Part shown: one piece after another, positions 25,438-34,446 of the stretch
Layout: the number at the start of each line of letters is the position of its first letter
Position numbering within the stretch: the first letter of the stretch is position 1
NCBI RefSeq assembly: GCF_050574275.1
Contig: NZ_CP192260.1
Location: 1,364,001-1,428,000, forward strand
DNA from: Virgibacillus_F flavescens
GTDB lineage: Bacteria > Bacillota > Bacilli > Bacillales > Amphibacillaceae
DNA length: 64,000 bases
Reading direction: 5' to 3'
Program-made: the position numbers and the translations under genes
The notes under the pieces: model-generated
What the model was told of the DNA's origin: nothing
Databases searched by the model: none
Seen by the model: the letters and a program-made list of their open reading frames with translations, nothing else

Positions 25438-26382
25438 TTATTTATAGCTTATTCTTGGATCTAAATAAGAGTAAAGAATATCTACAAGTAGATTAATCAT
25501 GACAAACACAAATGCTATAAATAACACAGCCCCTTGAACAACTATAAAGTCTCTTTGAGTGATAGCTGTAAGTACCAATTGGCCAAGGCCGGGTAACGAG
25601 AAAATTTGTTCGATTATTACTGTCCCACCTAAAAGGGTCCCTATTTGTAATCCAATAATTGTTAAGATAGGGATCATGGCATTCTTTAGTGCATGTTGAA
25701 AGATAACTATCTTTTCTTTTGCACCTTTTGCTCTAATAGTACGAATAAAGTCTTGTCTCAAAATTTCTAATATAGAAGACCTTGTCATTCTCATTACTGC
25801 ACCTGCCATCGAAGTTCCTAGGACGATAGAGGGTATTATCATAATTTCAAGATTTTTGAAAGGTTCTTCAAACAAACCAACGTACCCTACAGGTGGACTA
25901 TAAGAAAATGTCAATGCTAAAACTAATATAATAACAGTTGCCAATGCGAAATTAGGTACTGATACGCCTAGTAACGAAATAATTCTCACTCCGAAGTCGA
26001 TATTACTATTTCTTCTCATCGCTGCGATTATCCCTAAAGGTATAGCAATAATCCAGGAAATGAAAGCAGAAATCAGGGTTAATTCAAATGTCAATTTAAA
26101 ACGGTTTAAGATATCTGGTAATACTGCTTTACCTGTTCTCATAGATTCTCCGAAATCTCCCGTCAATACGCCACCTATCCAATTAAGATATTGCTGGTAT
26201 ATTGGTAGATTAAGACCAAAATCTTTTCTAAGTTGTTCAACTGCTTCAGGCGTTGCGTCTGTTCCTAGAATTGTTAAAGCCAGATCTCCAGGGACAATTC
26301 GCATAATAAAAAAGATGAAAATTGATACACCGAACAGTACTGGGAATAACATTAATGTTCTTCTTAAAATATATGTATACAC
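25438..26382 (-). CDS. Opp/Dpp-type ABC permease (B subunit)
   Basis: 314-residue permease with six hydrophobic segments, N-terminal RRTLMLFPVLFGVSIFIFF, the loop with DFIRTIRAKGAKEKIVIFQH and C-terminal LLVDILYSYLDPRISY, all as in DppB/OppB. GTG start with AAGGGTG upstream. A 21-bp perfect hairpin separates it from the binding-protein gene, a common way to keep permease levels below those of the binding protein. Confidence 0.9.
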   Translation of the reverse strand: MYTYILRRTLMLFPVLFGVSIFIFFIMRIVPGDLALTILGTDATPEAVEQLRKDFGLNLPIYQQYLNWIGGVLTGDFGESMRTGKAVLPDILNRFKLTFELTLISAFISWIIAIPLGIIAAMRRNSNIDFGVRIISLLGVSVPNFALATVIILVLALTFSYSPPVGYVGLFEEPFKNLEIMIIPSIVLGTSMAGAVMRMTRSSILEILRQDFIRTIRAKGAKEKIVIFQHALKNAMIPILTIIGLQIGTLLGGTVIIEQIFSLPGLGQLVLTAITQRDFIVVQGAVLFIAFVFVMINLLVDILYSYLDPRISYK

Positions 26383-26409
26383 TTAGATTCACCCTTATTA
26401 AGAGAGTAG

Positions 26410-26430
26410 AGTGCTGCTTAAAGCAGCACT
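26410..26430 (-). other. Intra-operon hairpin after the binding-protein gene
   Basis: Perfect 10-bp stem AGTGCTGCTT / AAGCAGCACT with a 1-nt centre (shorter loop in practice), without a T run on the minus strand, 5 bp past the stop. Likely stabilises the upstream mRNA or partly attenuates. Confidence 0.65.
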
Positions 26431-26435
26431 TCAAT

Positions 26436-27983
26436 TTATTTTTTAGAAACGTTCGAGATATCTTCCCCATTATGTGGATAAGGTTTAAAGTTTTCTACAG
26501 AATTGCTAACCGCAACATACTTCATTGGAGAAACCAAAAACAAGTTTGGTGATAAATTAATTAACTTTCGTTGTGCTTCGTTATAAATTTCTTTGCGCTG
26601 TGCATGATCAAGTGTTTGCTTTCCCTTCTCTACCAATTGGTCAAATTTTGTATTTGAGAAATTCCATACGTTGGCAGAACCGTTTGTATGGAAGAAATAG
26701 TTTAAAGCCCTGTCTGGGTCAGTTCCAGATCCATTACGACCTATTAAAATATCAGCAGAAGTATTAGACCATGTATCTATATACTCGCCCCATTCAATTT
26801 GATTAATCGTTGCATCTACTCCAATTTCTTTCCACTGTTGTTGTAGCAATTGAGCAGTGTCAACCATATCTGCATATGTTGAAGCGGTGGTTATTTCTGT
26901 CTTAAAACCGTCTGGAAAACCTGCTTCTGCAAGTAATTTTTTTGCTTTTTCAATATCACGTTGATATAATTCTTCTTTAGCAACATCAATTGCCCAATCC
27001 CCCATGGAAGGAGCTACAGGTCCAGAAATAATTGCATCACCATCCCATACTATATCTGCAACGCTTTTACGGTCAGTTGCTAAACTTAATGCCTGCCTCA
27101 CTTTTTCATTATTAAATGGTTCTTTTGCGACGTTGAAACCTACGTAACTATATTCTAAAGATTGATAATCAATAATATTCATATTTTTTTGATCTTTAAG
27201 TAAAGAAGCAGATTTTGCTGTCAAAGTAGTCATATCAATCTCGCCTGTTCGAATAGCAGATAATCTTGCTGCCTCTTCCTTCATGGTGTAATAGATAACT
27301 TCATCAAGTTTTGGTTGTCCGTCTATATAATAATTTTCATTTTTTTCAAGTGTTACGCTGTTATCCGGAACCCACTCAACAAACTTGAAAGGGCCTGTTC
27401 CAACAGCAACTTGTTGTAGGTCACCATTTTCTTCTACCACTTCTTTAGCAACCACTGCTGCACTAGAGTTAGTTAAATAATTTAGAAATGTTGCAGATGG
27501 TTCCTTTAATGTGAATTTAATTTTATAATCATCTACAACTTCTATTTTATCAACGTTAGAAAAGTAAGATTTTATATGGGAAGCAGTTTCTTCATTTAAT
27601 ATACGTTCAAAACTGTATAAAACATCTTCTGCTTTCATTTCACGTCCATTATGGAACTTTACACCCTCAACCAAGTTAAAAATATATGTTTTTTCATTTG
27701 GTTGGTCCCAACTCTTGGCTAATTGACCTTTAATTTCCATGTTCTTATCAAATGTTACTAGTCCTTCATAAACCTTGGAATATACCCGAACTGATGAGTG
27801 TGCAGGTGTTTTATGAGGATCTAGCCCGGCAGGTTCCTGGTCGTTGGCGATTTTTAACACTTGCTCTACGTCTTCACTTGAATCTCCATTTTCGTTATTG
27901 CTAGAACTACTTTCCTCTGAGCAAGCAGCTGTTACTAGAGTAATAGTAAGAACTACAAGAAATAAGAATACTTTTTTTAACAT
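26436..27983 (-). CDS. Peptide-type ABC substrate-binding lipoprotein (SBP family 5)
   Basis: 515-residue extracellular binding protein anchored by lipid. Signal peptide with lipobox LVTAAC (Cys about residue 21) and a Ser/Asn/Glu-rich linker, then an SBP_bac_5 domain: EPAGLDPHKT, YSKVYEGLV, FHNGREMKAEDVLYSFER and GTGPFKFVEW. Normal length. Its start overlaps the end of the amiE-like gene by 7 bp. In E. coli MppA, a related binding protein, hands murein peptide to Opp; the cluster suggests a similar or larger muropeptide ligand here, which is inference. Confidence 0.88.
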   Translation of the reverse strand: MLKKVFLFLVVLTITLVTAACSEESSSSNNENGDSSEDVEQVLKIANDQEPAGLDPHKTPAHSSVRVYSKVYEGLVTFDKNMEIKGQLAKSWDQPNEKTYIFNLVEGVKFHNGREMKAEDVLYSFERILNEETASHIKSYFSNVDKIEVVDDYKIKFTLKEPSATFLNYLTNSSAAVVAKEVVEENGDLQQVAVGTGPFKFVEWVPDNSVTLEKNENYYIDGQPKLDEVIYYTMKEEAARLSAIRTGEIDMTTLTAKSASLLKDQKNMNIIDYQSLEYSYVGFNVAKEPFNNEKVRQALSLATDRKSVADIVWDGDAIISGPVAPSMGDWAIDVAKEELYQRDIEKAKKLLAEAGFPDGFKTEITTASTYADMVDTAQLLQQQWKEIGVDATINQIEWGEYIDTWSNTSADILIGRNGSGTDPDRALNYFFHTNGSANVWNFSNTKFDQLVEKGKQTLDHAQRKEIYNEAQRKLINLSPNLFLVSPMKYVAVSNSVENFKPYPHNGEDISNVSKK

Positions 27984-29050
27984 TTCAAATCTCCTTTTTC
28001 AATTTTATTTAGTATTTCTTTGAAAACCTTTTTACGGAAGGAGTTTATATTCTTAGGTGTCTCTACATGTAACCGATTTGTTAAAAGACCAACAACTAAA
28101 TTTCTTTTTGGATCTAGCCATAATGCTGTTCCAGTGAATCCTGTGTGTCCAAATCCTTCTGGGTAAATATCAGATGACTCCCAGCCCAATCCTCGGTACT
28201 CTATCTGAGGTTTAAGCGATTCTTGGATTAATACTTTAGAAATAAATTCTTCCCCTAAATTAGTCCCTCCCTTCAAATATAATTCGCCCAATGTTACTAA
28301 ATCTTCTACATTGGAAAACAAGCCTGCATGACCGGATTCTCCTCCAAAAAAGTAAAAGGCATTACCATCATTAACTTCACCAGAGATATTTTCGTATCGC
28401 CAATTATTAAAACTGAAATTTCCTTCCTTACACATTTTCATCTCAATTCTGTTGCCATGTTCTGTGGCAGCAATATTTCCGTTATTTACCGGGTTATATG
28501 TGAGTGTCTTTAGTTTCAATGGAATTGCAATATTTTCATTTATTATTTTTTGTAAACTTGTATTAAAATATCTTTTTAATACCTCTCCCAGCAAAATAAA
28601 ATTTAAATCACTATACACAACTCTATCTGTTGAGTTATGAGTTAATTCAATATTATTTAAGATATAAAACAAATTTCCCTCTGGTAATTGGGAGTAGAAT
28701 GGATACCATGCTTTTAGATTGCTACTATGTGTTAGCAATTGTTTTATTGTTATAGGTGATAAAATTTCATTTGAAGACACATTGGGTAGGCACTCTCCTA
28801 AACGTGTAGAGAGTGATAAGAAATTTTTAGTTATCATTTGCAGAATGACAGTTGTTGTTACAACTTTTGTAAGGCTTGCAATATCAAAAACAGTATCGAG
28901 CTCGCAAAGGATATTTTTATCCCTGTTCACTTTACCGTATGCTTGGTGAAAAAGTTTTTCGCCATTATGTGAAACAAAGCAAACGCCACCTGAAAAATAG
29001 TCAGCTTTAATATATTCATTAAAAATTGAATTAATATTATTAAAGGACAC
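27977..29050 (-). CDS. Beta-lactamase-fold serine hydrolase, AmiE-like
   Basis: About 357-residue class C beta-lactamase/esterase fold protein. Catalytic SxxK is SLTK (about residue 57), the YxN-like motif is YSDLN, and the KTG-equivalent is HTGFTG. In B. subtilis the murNAc cluster contains such a protein (AmiE/YbbE), described as an N-acetylmuramoyl-L-alanine amidase that strips peptide from MurNAc; the same job is likely here. No signal peptide is seen, so it would act inside the cell after uptake of muropeptides. GTG 29050 is preferred (GGAG ten bases upstream) over GTG 29059, which touches the site. Follows murR by about 20 bp. Confidence 0.75.
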   Translation of the reverse strand: MSFNNINSIFNEYIKADYFSGGVCFVSHNGEKLFHQAYGKVNRDKNILCELDTVFDIASLTKVVTTTVILQMITKNFLSLSTRLGECLPNVSSNEILSPITIKQLLTHSSNLKAWYPFYSQLPEGNLFYILNNIELTHNSTDRVVYSDLNFILLGEVLKRYFNTSLQKIINENIAIPLKLKTLTYNPVNNGNIAATEHGNRIEMKMCKEGNFSFNNWRYENISGEVNDGNAFYFFGGESGHAGLFSNVEDLVTLGELYLKGGTNLGEEFISKVLIQESLKPQIEYRGLGWESSDIYPEGFGHTGFTGTALWLDPKRNLVVGLLTNRLHVETPKNINSFRKKVFKEILNKIEKGDLKC

Positions 29051-29071
29051 ATGTATCACACTCCATTACTA

Positions 29072-29914
29072 TTATCTACTTTGGATGACTTCTCGTGTCT
29101 TATCTAGGAAGTCCACTGACTGTTCGAAATTGAGGGAAGCTAACCCAGTAAACAAAATATCAATAATATTTAGTTGTGCTATCCTAGATGCTGTAGCTGC
29201 ACTCCTTATACTGCTCTCTAGTGGAGAGGCATATAAGTTTATGTTAGATAACTTTTGAACTGAATTAACTCCGTAACCAGTTAATGAGATAATACTAGCC
29301 TTTTTTTGTTTTGCTATATTTATAGTATCTATGATTTCTTTTGTTTCACCTGAATAGGAAATAGCGACCACAACATCTTTTGAATCAAGGTGAACCGCAG
29401 AAGTAAGTTGTGTGTGACTATCAGTAAGTGCCTCGCACCACTTATTTATTCGCCGGCACTTTTGCTCAAAGTCTAAAGCTACTATTGCTGATGCGCCAAC
29501 CCCTATTACTATTATTTTTCTTGCACTGTCCAAAAGTTTAATAGCGCTGCTAAATTCATTTTCATCAATTAATGGGAGAGTGCTCTTAATCGAACGGCAA
29601 TTGTTATTTGAAACAAATTTAATTATTTCTGCTAAGGTCGCATCTGCTGAAATATCTTCGTATCTATCAGTGGCAACAATATCTTCATTTATCGATGCTG
29701 AGATACTTAATTTTAGTTCTCTAAACCCTTTAATTTGTAAAGATCTACACATCCTGATAATAGTAGCTTCACTAACAGAAGTTATGGATGCTAATCGAGC
29801 AATAGGCATACTCAATATTTCTTTTGGATTTTCTATTATGTATTGTGCAACCTTTTTTTCAGATGGTCTCAAGGTAGAACTCCCTTGTCGAACCCTCTCC
29901 ATGCCATTGAACAT
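29072..29914 (-). CDS. murR: MurR/RpiR-family regulator
   Basis: 280-residue regulator: N-terminal RpiR-type HTH (about residues 1-77; RPSEKKVAQYIIENP, ITSVSEATIIRMCRSLQIKG) and a C-terminal SIS domain (about 120-245; VIGVGASAIVALDFEQK, VVVAISYSGETKEII) that in MurR senses MurNAc 6-phosphate. ATG 29914 has AAAGGTGG five bases upstream; the GTG nine bases earlier lies in that site. First gene of the murNAc cluster, so it most likely represses the whole operon until MurNAc 6-phosphate accumulates. No PTS murP gene is present. Confidence 0.85.
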   Translation of the reverse strand: MFNGMERVRQGSSTLRPSEKKVAQYIIENPKEILSMPIARLASITSVSEATIIRMCRSLQIKGFRELKLSISASINEDIVATDRYEDISADATLAEIIKFVSNNNCRSIKSTLPLIDENEFSSAIKLLDSARKIIVIGVGASAIVALDFEQKCRRINKWCEALTDSHTQLTSAVHLDSKDVVVAISYSGETKEIIDTINIAKQKKASIISLTGYGVNSVQKLSNINLYASPLESSIRSAATASRIAQLNIIDILFTGLASLNFEQSVDFLDKTREVIQSR

Positions 29915-30295
29915 AAGATCCACCTTTCTTTAATAAAAGGAAGTTTAACTACCTAATTTGAAAATATTAATGTATTTAAACTACATTTTAAGTTGTTTTA
30001 TATGCAATGTCAACACAAGATTGATAATTTTCAAATAATTGAATGCGTTTTCATACTCAAAGGAGCATACCTGAAATTTTATAGTTGTGCTCTTTTCTGT
30101 TTGGAGGATGGGGACCACAAGGACAGTAGAACCGTCCCTGTGTCCCACCATTTTTTAACTTTATTGTTATTCTGGATTTTCGTAACAAGTATGTCGGGAT
30201 TATTTGAATTCAATTCTAAGTAAAGTTGAATATGGGTGCGTGGTTATCTGTTAGAATAAAAAAGAGGTTTAACGTTTTTAAGTGAGGGGTCTTAT
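29915..30295. other. Divergent murR-cdaR intergenic region
   Basis: About 380 bp, AT-rich, with one diverged GGGACA unit. Must contain both promoters, but no convincing -35/-10 pair could be picked by eye. Confidence 0.45.
30120..30146 (-). repeat. GGGACA repeat unit, reverse, diverged
   Basis: R unit with changed first base and an internal change; GGGACCACA just before it (30111-30119) looks like a decayed duplicate arm. Confidence 0.75.
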
Positions 30296-31378
30296 ATGCG
30301 TATTACAAAAGATTTGGGTCAAGAAATTATTAAGCGTTTATCTGAGTATATAGAAGTGGATATTAATATTATGGATCTGGAAGGTACGATAGTAGCAAGT
30401 ACAGATTCCGAACGTATCGAACAGGTTCATAGCGGTGCCTTAAAAGTTATTAAAGCCAGTCAGCCAGTGATTTTAACGGAAGAAGATGTAACTAATTTTC
30501 CAGGAACTAAACAGGGTGTAAATTTGCCAATCATACATCAGCATAAACTTATGGGTGTAGTAGGAGTCAGTGGTAATCCTGATGAGATAAAACAAGTCAC
30601 TGGTATTATTCGGGCATCGGTTGAAATAATTTTGGAGCAGATATACATTCAAAGGCAAGCCTATTTTGTTGAAAGGCAATGGAGTCACTGGATACATCAG
30701 TTGCTGCATCCGCTGGGCTTTGATAAGGAACGATTGGAAGAGGATGCAAAATATTCATTAAAGATTAGAACTAATCAATCTTGGAAGATGCTTGTGTTGA
30801 TGGGAAAAGAATCTCAATCATACTTAGAATCAATTCAAAATGAGTTATATGGTAGGCAAATTCATTTTTTGTTTGTTTTGCCGTATCTAGAGGATGAGGT
30901 AATCATAGCAATTGACCCAATGTTCAATAGAATAGATAGCTTGATAAACAAGATAGTTAATCAAACGAAAAATAATTATCACGTCGGAGTAGGAAATGTG
31001 GCATTTGGCATAAAGGGGATCCGTGACTCTTATTTGCAGGCAAAACAAGCAATAGGTTTTGCAGAATCAAATAACCAAGTAACCTATATAGACAACTGGA
31101 AGCTGGAACGATTAATTGCAGCTATTCCAGAGAATAATTACATCGCTGTTTGCAAGGAGTATGAGACGTTACTTGATAACTTGGGAAGTGAATATCTCCA
31201 TACAATTAACGTATATTTTTCTGCAAATCTATCAGTCAAGGAAACTGCAAATTTATTACACGTACATAGAAATACGTTACAATACCGACTGGAGCAAATT
31301 AAAGAAAAAGTGGGACTTGATCCACGGTCTCTTTATGATGCGTTCTTATTGCGTATTATTTTAAGAAAGAAAATATGA
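30296..31378 (+). CDS. cdaR: CdaR-family sugar diacid / glycerate regulator
   Basis: 360-residue activator. The N-terminal diacid-recognition domain (about residues 5-135; ITKDLGQEIIKRL, NIMDLEGTIVASTD, GVNLPIIHQHKLMGVVGVSG) binds the inducer, and the C-terminal PucR-type HTH (about 300-355; NLSVKETANLLHVHRNTLQYRLEQI) binds DNA. GAGGGG precedes ATG. It lies 120 bp before glycerate kinase and the GntP-type permease on the same strand. E. coli CdaR responds to glucarate, galactarate or glycerate, which suits these neighbours. Confidence 0.88.
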   Translation: MRITKDLGQEIIKRLSEYIEVDINIMDLEGTIVASTDSERIEQVHSGALKVIKASQPVILTEEDVTNFPGTKQGVNLPIIHQHKLMGVVGVSGNPDEIKQVTGIIRASVEIILEQIYIQRQAYFVERQWSHWIHQLLHPLGFDKERLEEDAKYSLKIRTNQSWKMLVLMGKESQSYLESIQNELYGRQIHFLFVLPYLEDEVIIAIDPMFNRIDSLINKIVNQTKNNYHVGVGNVAFGIKGIRDSYLQAKQAIGFAESNNQVTYIDNWKLERLIAAIPENNYIAVCKEYETLLDNLGSEYLHTINVYFSANLSVKETANLLHVHRNTLQYRLEQIKEKVGLDPRSLYDAFLLRIILRKKI

Positions 31379-31436
31379 CTGTGCATCTGCACAAATTTAT
31401 TGATTTAATATCTGAAAAGTTTGGATAAACCAACAA

Positions 31437-31470
31437 TTGAAAGCGCTGTCATTTACGGGTAAATTATAAT
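31437..31470 (+). promoter_or_regulatory. cre site and -10 box before glycerate kinase
   Basis: TTGAAAGCGCTGTCAT (31437-31452) matches the CcpA cre consensus except for one of the two central W positions, and overlaps the -35 region of a -10 TATAAT at 31465-31470. Catabolite repression expected. Confidence 0.7.
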
Positions 31471-31498
31471 AAAGACATGTACTAAAAGGAGAGCCATT

Positions 31499-32638
31499 AT
31501 GAATATAGTTATTGCACCAGACTCTTTCAAAGGAAGTATAACAGCTAAAATTGCATCTGAAATAATGGCCAAAGCCGTGAAAGAGGTTTTAAACGATTGT
31601 ACTGTAAAAATAATGCCCATGGCAGATGGCGGGGAGGGAACGCTTGAAACGTTACTCGTATCAGCTAGTGATTCCAGGCGTGTTCGAATTACATGTACTG
31701 GACCATTAGGGGAGAATATTGATACGTATTATGGAATTGTAAATGGAAAAACCGCAATTATTGAGTGTGCTTTAATTGCAGGTTTGACACAGGTCCCTGA
31801 AGAACATAGAAATCCTGAAGCAACAACGTCGTTTGGTATTGGTGAGGTAATAAAAGATGGGCTGGATAAAAATTGTACATCTTTTATTTTGGGACTCGGA
31901 GGCAGTGCTACTAATGATGGAGGATTAGGTATGCTGAAAGCACTTGGCATGGAAGTATGGGATCGAAATGATAAGCTTCTTGGGCCTTTTGGTGGTGACT
32001 TGTTTGAGGTTGAAAAGGTAAGTTTTGAAAAGCTAGATAGCAGGCTGGCTAACGTGGATTTCAGGGTGGCATGTGACGTGAAAAATCCGTTGTGTGGTAA
32101 TAGTGGAGCAAGCAAAGTCTATGGACCACAAAAAGGTGCAACACCTGAACAAATTGTGCGATTTGATCAAGCATTGATGAAGTATGGGGAGTTGATTGAA
32201 AAGGAGCTTGGTGGCTCATTCAGGAATATCCCAGGCGCTGGGGCAGCAGGTGGGCTGGGATTTGCCTTACTAGCCATGGGAGCAAAACTAGAGTCTGGGG
32301 CGAAGTTAATTGCAGATGCTAGCAATTTGGAAAAACACATCAAAGAAGCTGATCTGGTAGTAACCGGCGAAGGCCAAAGCGATGAACAAACGTTATATGG
32401 AAAAGCACCTGGATATGTTGCTGATCTAGCTGCAGAACATAGGGTCCCTGTATTACTTATATCAGGAAGCCTCTCAGGTAAAAAAGATGTGCTGCGCGAA
32501 AAATTTGCAGGATGTTTTTCGATAATACAAAGTCCGCTGACACTAGAGGAATGTTTCGTTAATGCAGAAAAAATGTTGTTTGAGCAAACAAAACAAGTTT
32601 TTCATTTAATAAATTCTATAAGTGAATTTAAGTTGTAA
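31499..32638 (+). CDS. glxK: Glycerate kinase (GlxK/GarK type)
   Basis: 379-residue kinase of glycerate kinase family 1, producing phosphoglycerate for glycolysis. Hallmarks: IAPDSFKGSITA at the N-terminus, MADGGEGT, FILGLGGSATNDGGLGML, NPLCGNSGASKVYGPQKGA and GAGAAGGLGFAL near residue 250. Normal length. AAAAGGAG precedes ATG. It is followed after 36 bp by a GntP-family permease that may import glycerate or gluconate. Regulated probably by CdaR and CcpA. Confidence 0.93.
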   Translation: MNIVIAPDSFKGSITAKIASEIMAKAVKEVLNDCTVKIMPMADGGEGTLETLLVSASDSRRVRITCTGPLGENIDTYYGIVNGKTAIIECALIAGLTQVPEEHRNPEATTSFGIGEVIKDGLDKNCTSFILGLGGSATNDGGLGMLKALGMEVWDRNDKLLGPFGGDLFEVEKVSFEKLDSRLANVDFRVACDVKNPLCGNSGASKVYGPQKGATPEQIVRFDQALMKYGELIEKELGGSFRNIPGAGAAGGLGFALLAMGAKLESGAKLIADASNLEKHIKEADLVVTGEGQSDEQTLYGKAPGYVADLAAEHRVPVLLISGSLSGKKDVLREKFAGCFSIIQSPLTLEECFVNAEKMLFEQTKQVFHLINSISEFKL

Positions 32639-32674
32639 TAAACGTTTAAAAGTTAATTAAAAAGGGGTGTAAGT

Positions 32675-34036
32675 ATGGAGGGTTTTGGTCTTATATTATT
32701 AGTTGCTGCGGGTGTTTTGTTTATTATTTTTGCTACTGCTAAGTTAAAGTTACATCCGTTCCTGTCGTTATTGTTTGCAGCGTTTGGAATTGGAATTTTA
32801 GCTGGACTACCATTACCAACTGTTGTAGAGGCAGTTAATAATGGTTTTGGTGGTTTGATGGGTGGAATTGGTTTAGTCATTATTTTTGGTACAATTATTG
32901 GAGTGATTTTGGAGAAGTCTGGTGCAGCGCTGCGCATGGCTGAAGTAGTCTTAAGGATTGTTGGAGAAAAAAGGCCGCAATTAGCTATGAGTCTTATAGG
33001 TGCAATTGTTAGTATTCCAGTATTCTGTGACTCCGGTTATATTATTTTATCTTCATTGAAAAAAGCACTTGCAAAGCGTGCTAAAGTAACAATTGCTTCG
33101 ATGGCAATTGCTTTATCAACGGGTTTATTTGCGACACATACTTTGGTGCCTCCTACGCCAGGACCTATTGCTGCTGCTGGTAATATTGGTGCTGAAGATT
33201 ACCTTGGAACAATTATTTTAATGGGTATTATTGTTTCGATACCAGTAATTATTGCTGGTTATTTATGGGCAATGAGGGTAGGAACTAAAATAAAAGTTGA
33301 AGGTGAAGATGAAGAAAATCTTTCATATGACTATGACACGATACTAAAAGAATTTGGAGAAATGCCGTCTGCTGTTAAATCATTTGCACCAATCGTAATG
33401 CCTATCCTATTAATAGGATTTAGTTCTGTTATTACGTTTGCAGGGTGGACCGGAACAATTTTTGATATTTTACTGTTTCTTGGATCGCCTGTAGTTGCAT
33501 TATTAATTGGTATACTGTTTGCATTCTTACTTCTGCCAAAGTATAACGAAGAGACATTAACAGAGTGGATTGGAATTGCTATTAAAGAATCAGCGCCAAT
33601 TTTATTAATCACCGGTGCAGGCGGGGCTTTTGGTTCGGTTATAAAAGCTACTCCAATCGCAGACTTTATCCAGCAATTTGGAGATAGCGCATTTTTTACA
33701 GGAGCTATGTTTGTATTCATTCCTTTCTTAATTGCGGCAGCATTAAAAACAGCGCAAGGTTCATCCACTGCCGCATTGGTTATAACGTCTTCATTAATAG
33801 CTCCATTGTTAGTGGAGTTAGGGATAACAGGAGCTATTCCATTAGCTTTAGTTGTAATGGCGGTTGGTTCTGGAGCTATGGTTGTATCTCATGTGAATGA
33901 TAGCTACTTCTGGGTCGTAAAGGAATTTAGTGGGATGTCCGTGACGCAAGCATACAAAGCTCAAACTGCCGCGACATTACTGCAAGGTACTGTTGCTATA
34001 ATAGTAACGTTTATCTTGTGGATGGTTTTGGTATAA
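32675..34036 (+). CDS. GntP-family gluconate/glycerate permease
   Basis: 453-residue proton-linked sugar-acid importer with about 12-14 hydrophobic segments. GntP family blocks: FATAKLKLHPFLSLLFAAF near the start, IPVFCDSGYIILSSLKK, ATHTLVPPTPGPIAAAGNIG, and AAALKTAQGSSTAALVITSS and HVNDSYFWVV near the end. Normal length. AAAGGGGTG precedes ATG. The kinase partner upstream makes D-glycerate the likely substrate, although gluconate cannot be excluded. Confidence 0.88.
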   Translation: MEGFGLILLVAAGVLFIIFATAKLKLHPFLSLLFAAFGIGILAGLPLPTVVEAVNNGFGGLMGGIGLVIIFGTIIGVILEKSGAALRMAEVVLRIVGEKRPQLAMSLIGAIVSIPVFCDSGYIILSSLKKALAKRAKVTIASMAIALSTGLFATHTLVPPTPGPIAAAGNIGAEDYLGTIILMGIIVSIPVIIAGYLWAMRVGTKIKVEGEDEENLSYDYDTILKEFGEMPSAVKSFAPIVMPILLIGFSSVITFAGWTGTIFDILLFLGSPVVALLIGILFAFLLLPKYNEETLTEWIGIAIKESAPILLITGAGGAFGSVIKATPIADFIQQFGDSAFFTGAMFVFIPFLIAAALKTAQGSSTAALVITSSLIAPLLVELGITGAIPLALVVMAVGSGAMVVSHVNDSYFWVVKEFSGMSVTQAYKAQTAATLLQGTVAIIVTFILWMVLV

Positions 34037-34131
34037 CTAGAGTATGAAAGTAAATTTGGTGTAACCTCGTGTTAGCCAATTTGGAATTGAGTAGAGCACT
34101 CCTTAATTTTTTGAAGGTGTGCTCTTTTCTA

Positions 34132-34190
34132 TGGACACAGGGACGGTTCTTCTGTCCCGGTGCGGGACAGAAGAACCGTCCCTGTGTCCC
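34132..34190. repeat. GGGACA repeat pair (F-R)
   Basis: F unit 34132-34158 (first base T) and R unit 34164-34190, followed by seven T residues, so on the plus strand this pair resembles a complete Rho-independent terminator for the glxK-permease operon. Confidence 0.9.
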
Positions 34191-34239
34191 TTTTTTTGTA
34201 GGGAATTAGTCTGGAATTGTGCAAAAATAATAGGTAGAA

Positions 34240-34268
34240 TTGTTTAAAAATTCGACTTATGATATAGT
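34240..34268 (+). promoter_or_regulatory. SigA-type promoter of the putP operon
   Basis: -35 TTGTTT (34240-34245), exactly 17 bp, -10 TATAGT (34263-34268). Confidence 0.6.
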
Positions 34269-34277
34269 AAGGAATGT

Positions 34278-34308
34278 TGTATGTATCCACTATTTGGGGA
34301 TGCATACA
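34278..34308 (+). promoter_or_regulatory. Palindrome just downstream of the putP promoter
   Basis: TGTATGTATCC and GGATGCATACA form an 11-bp inverted repeat (one mismatch) around 9 nt, beginning about where transcription should start. Operator or leader hairpin; the regulator is unknown. Confidence 0.55.
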
Positions 34309-34332
34309 TTTCCGTAAAAAGGGGGGGATCTC

Positions 34333-34443
34333 ATGGAAGATTTTGCATTATCGGGTGCTACTTGGTTTTGGCTATTTGTTCCGATGCCAATATTACTTAT
34401 TTTATCAACTATTACATTATTTACAGACAGGGGAGAAAAGTAA
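34333..34443 (+). CDS. 36-residue membrane microprotein preceding putP
   Basis: Short gene with a strong GGGGGGG site before ATG, whose TAA is three bases before the putP start. The protein begins MEDFALSGATWFWLFVP, then a single hydrophobic helix (PILLILSTITLF) and a charged end TDRGEK. Several sodium:solute symporters are encoded next to similar tiny membrane proteins (symporter small accessory proteins), and this fits that pattern in size, topology and position. No sequence match was possible, so the call is by context. Confidence 0.65.
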   Translation: MEDFALSGATWFWLFVPMPILLILSTITLFTDRGEK

Positions 34444-34446
34444 ACA

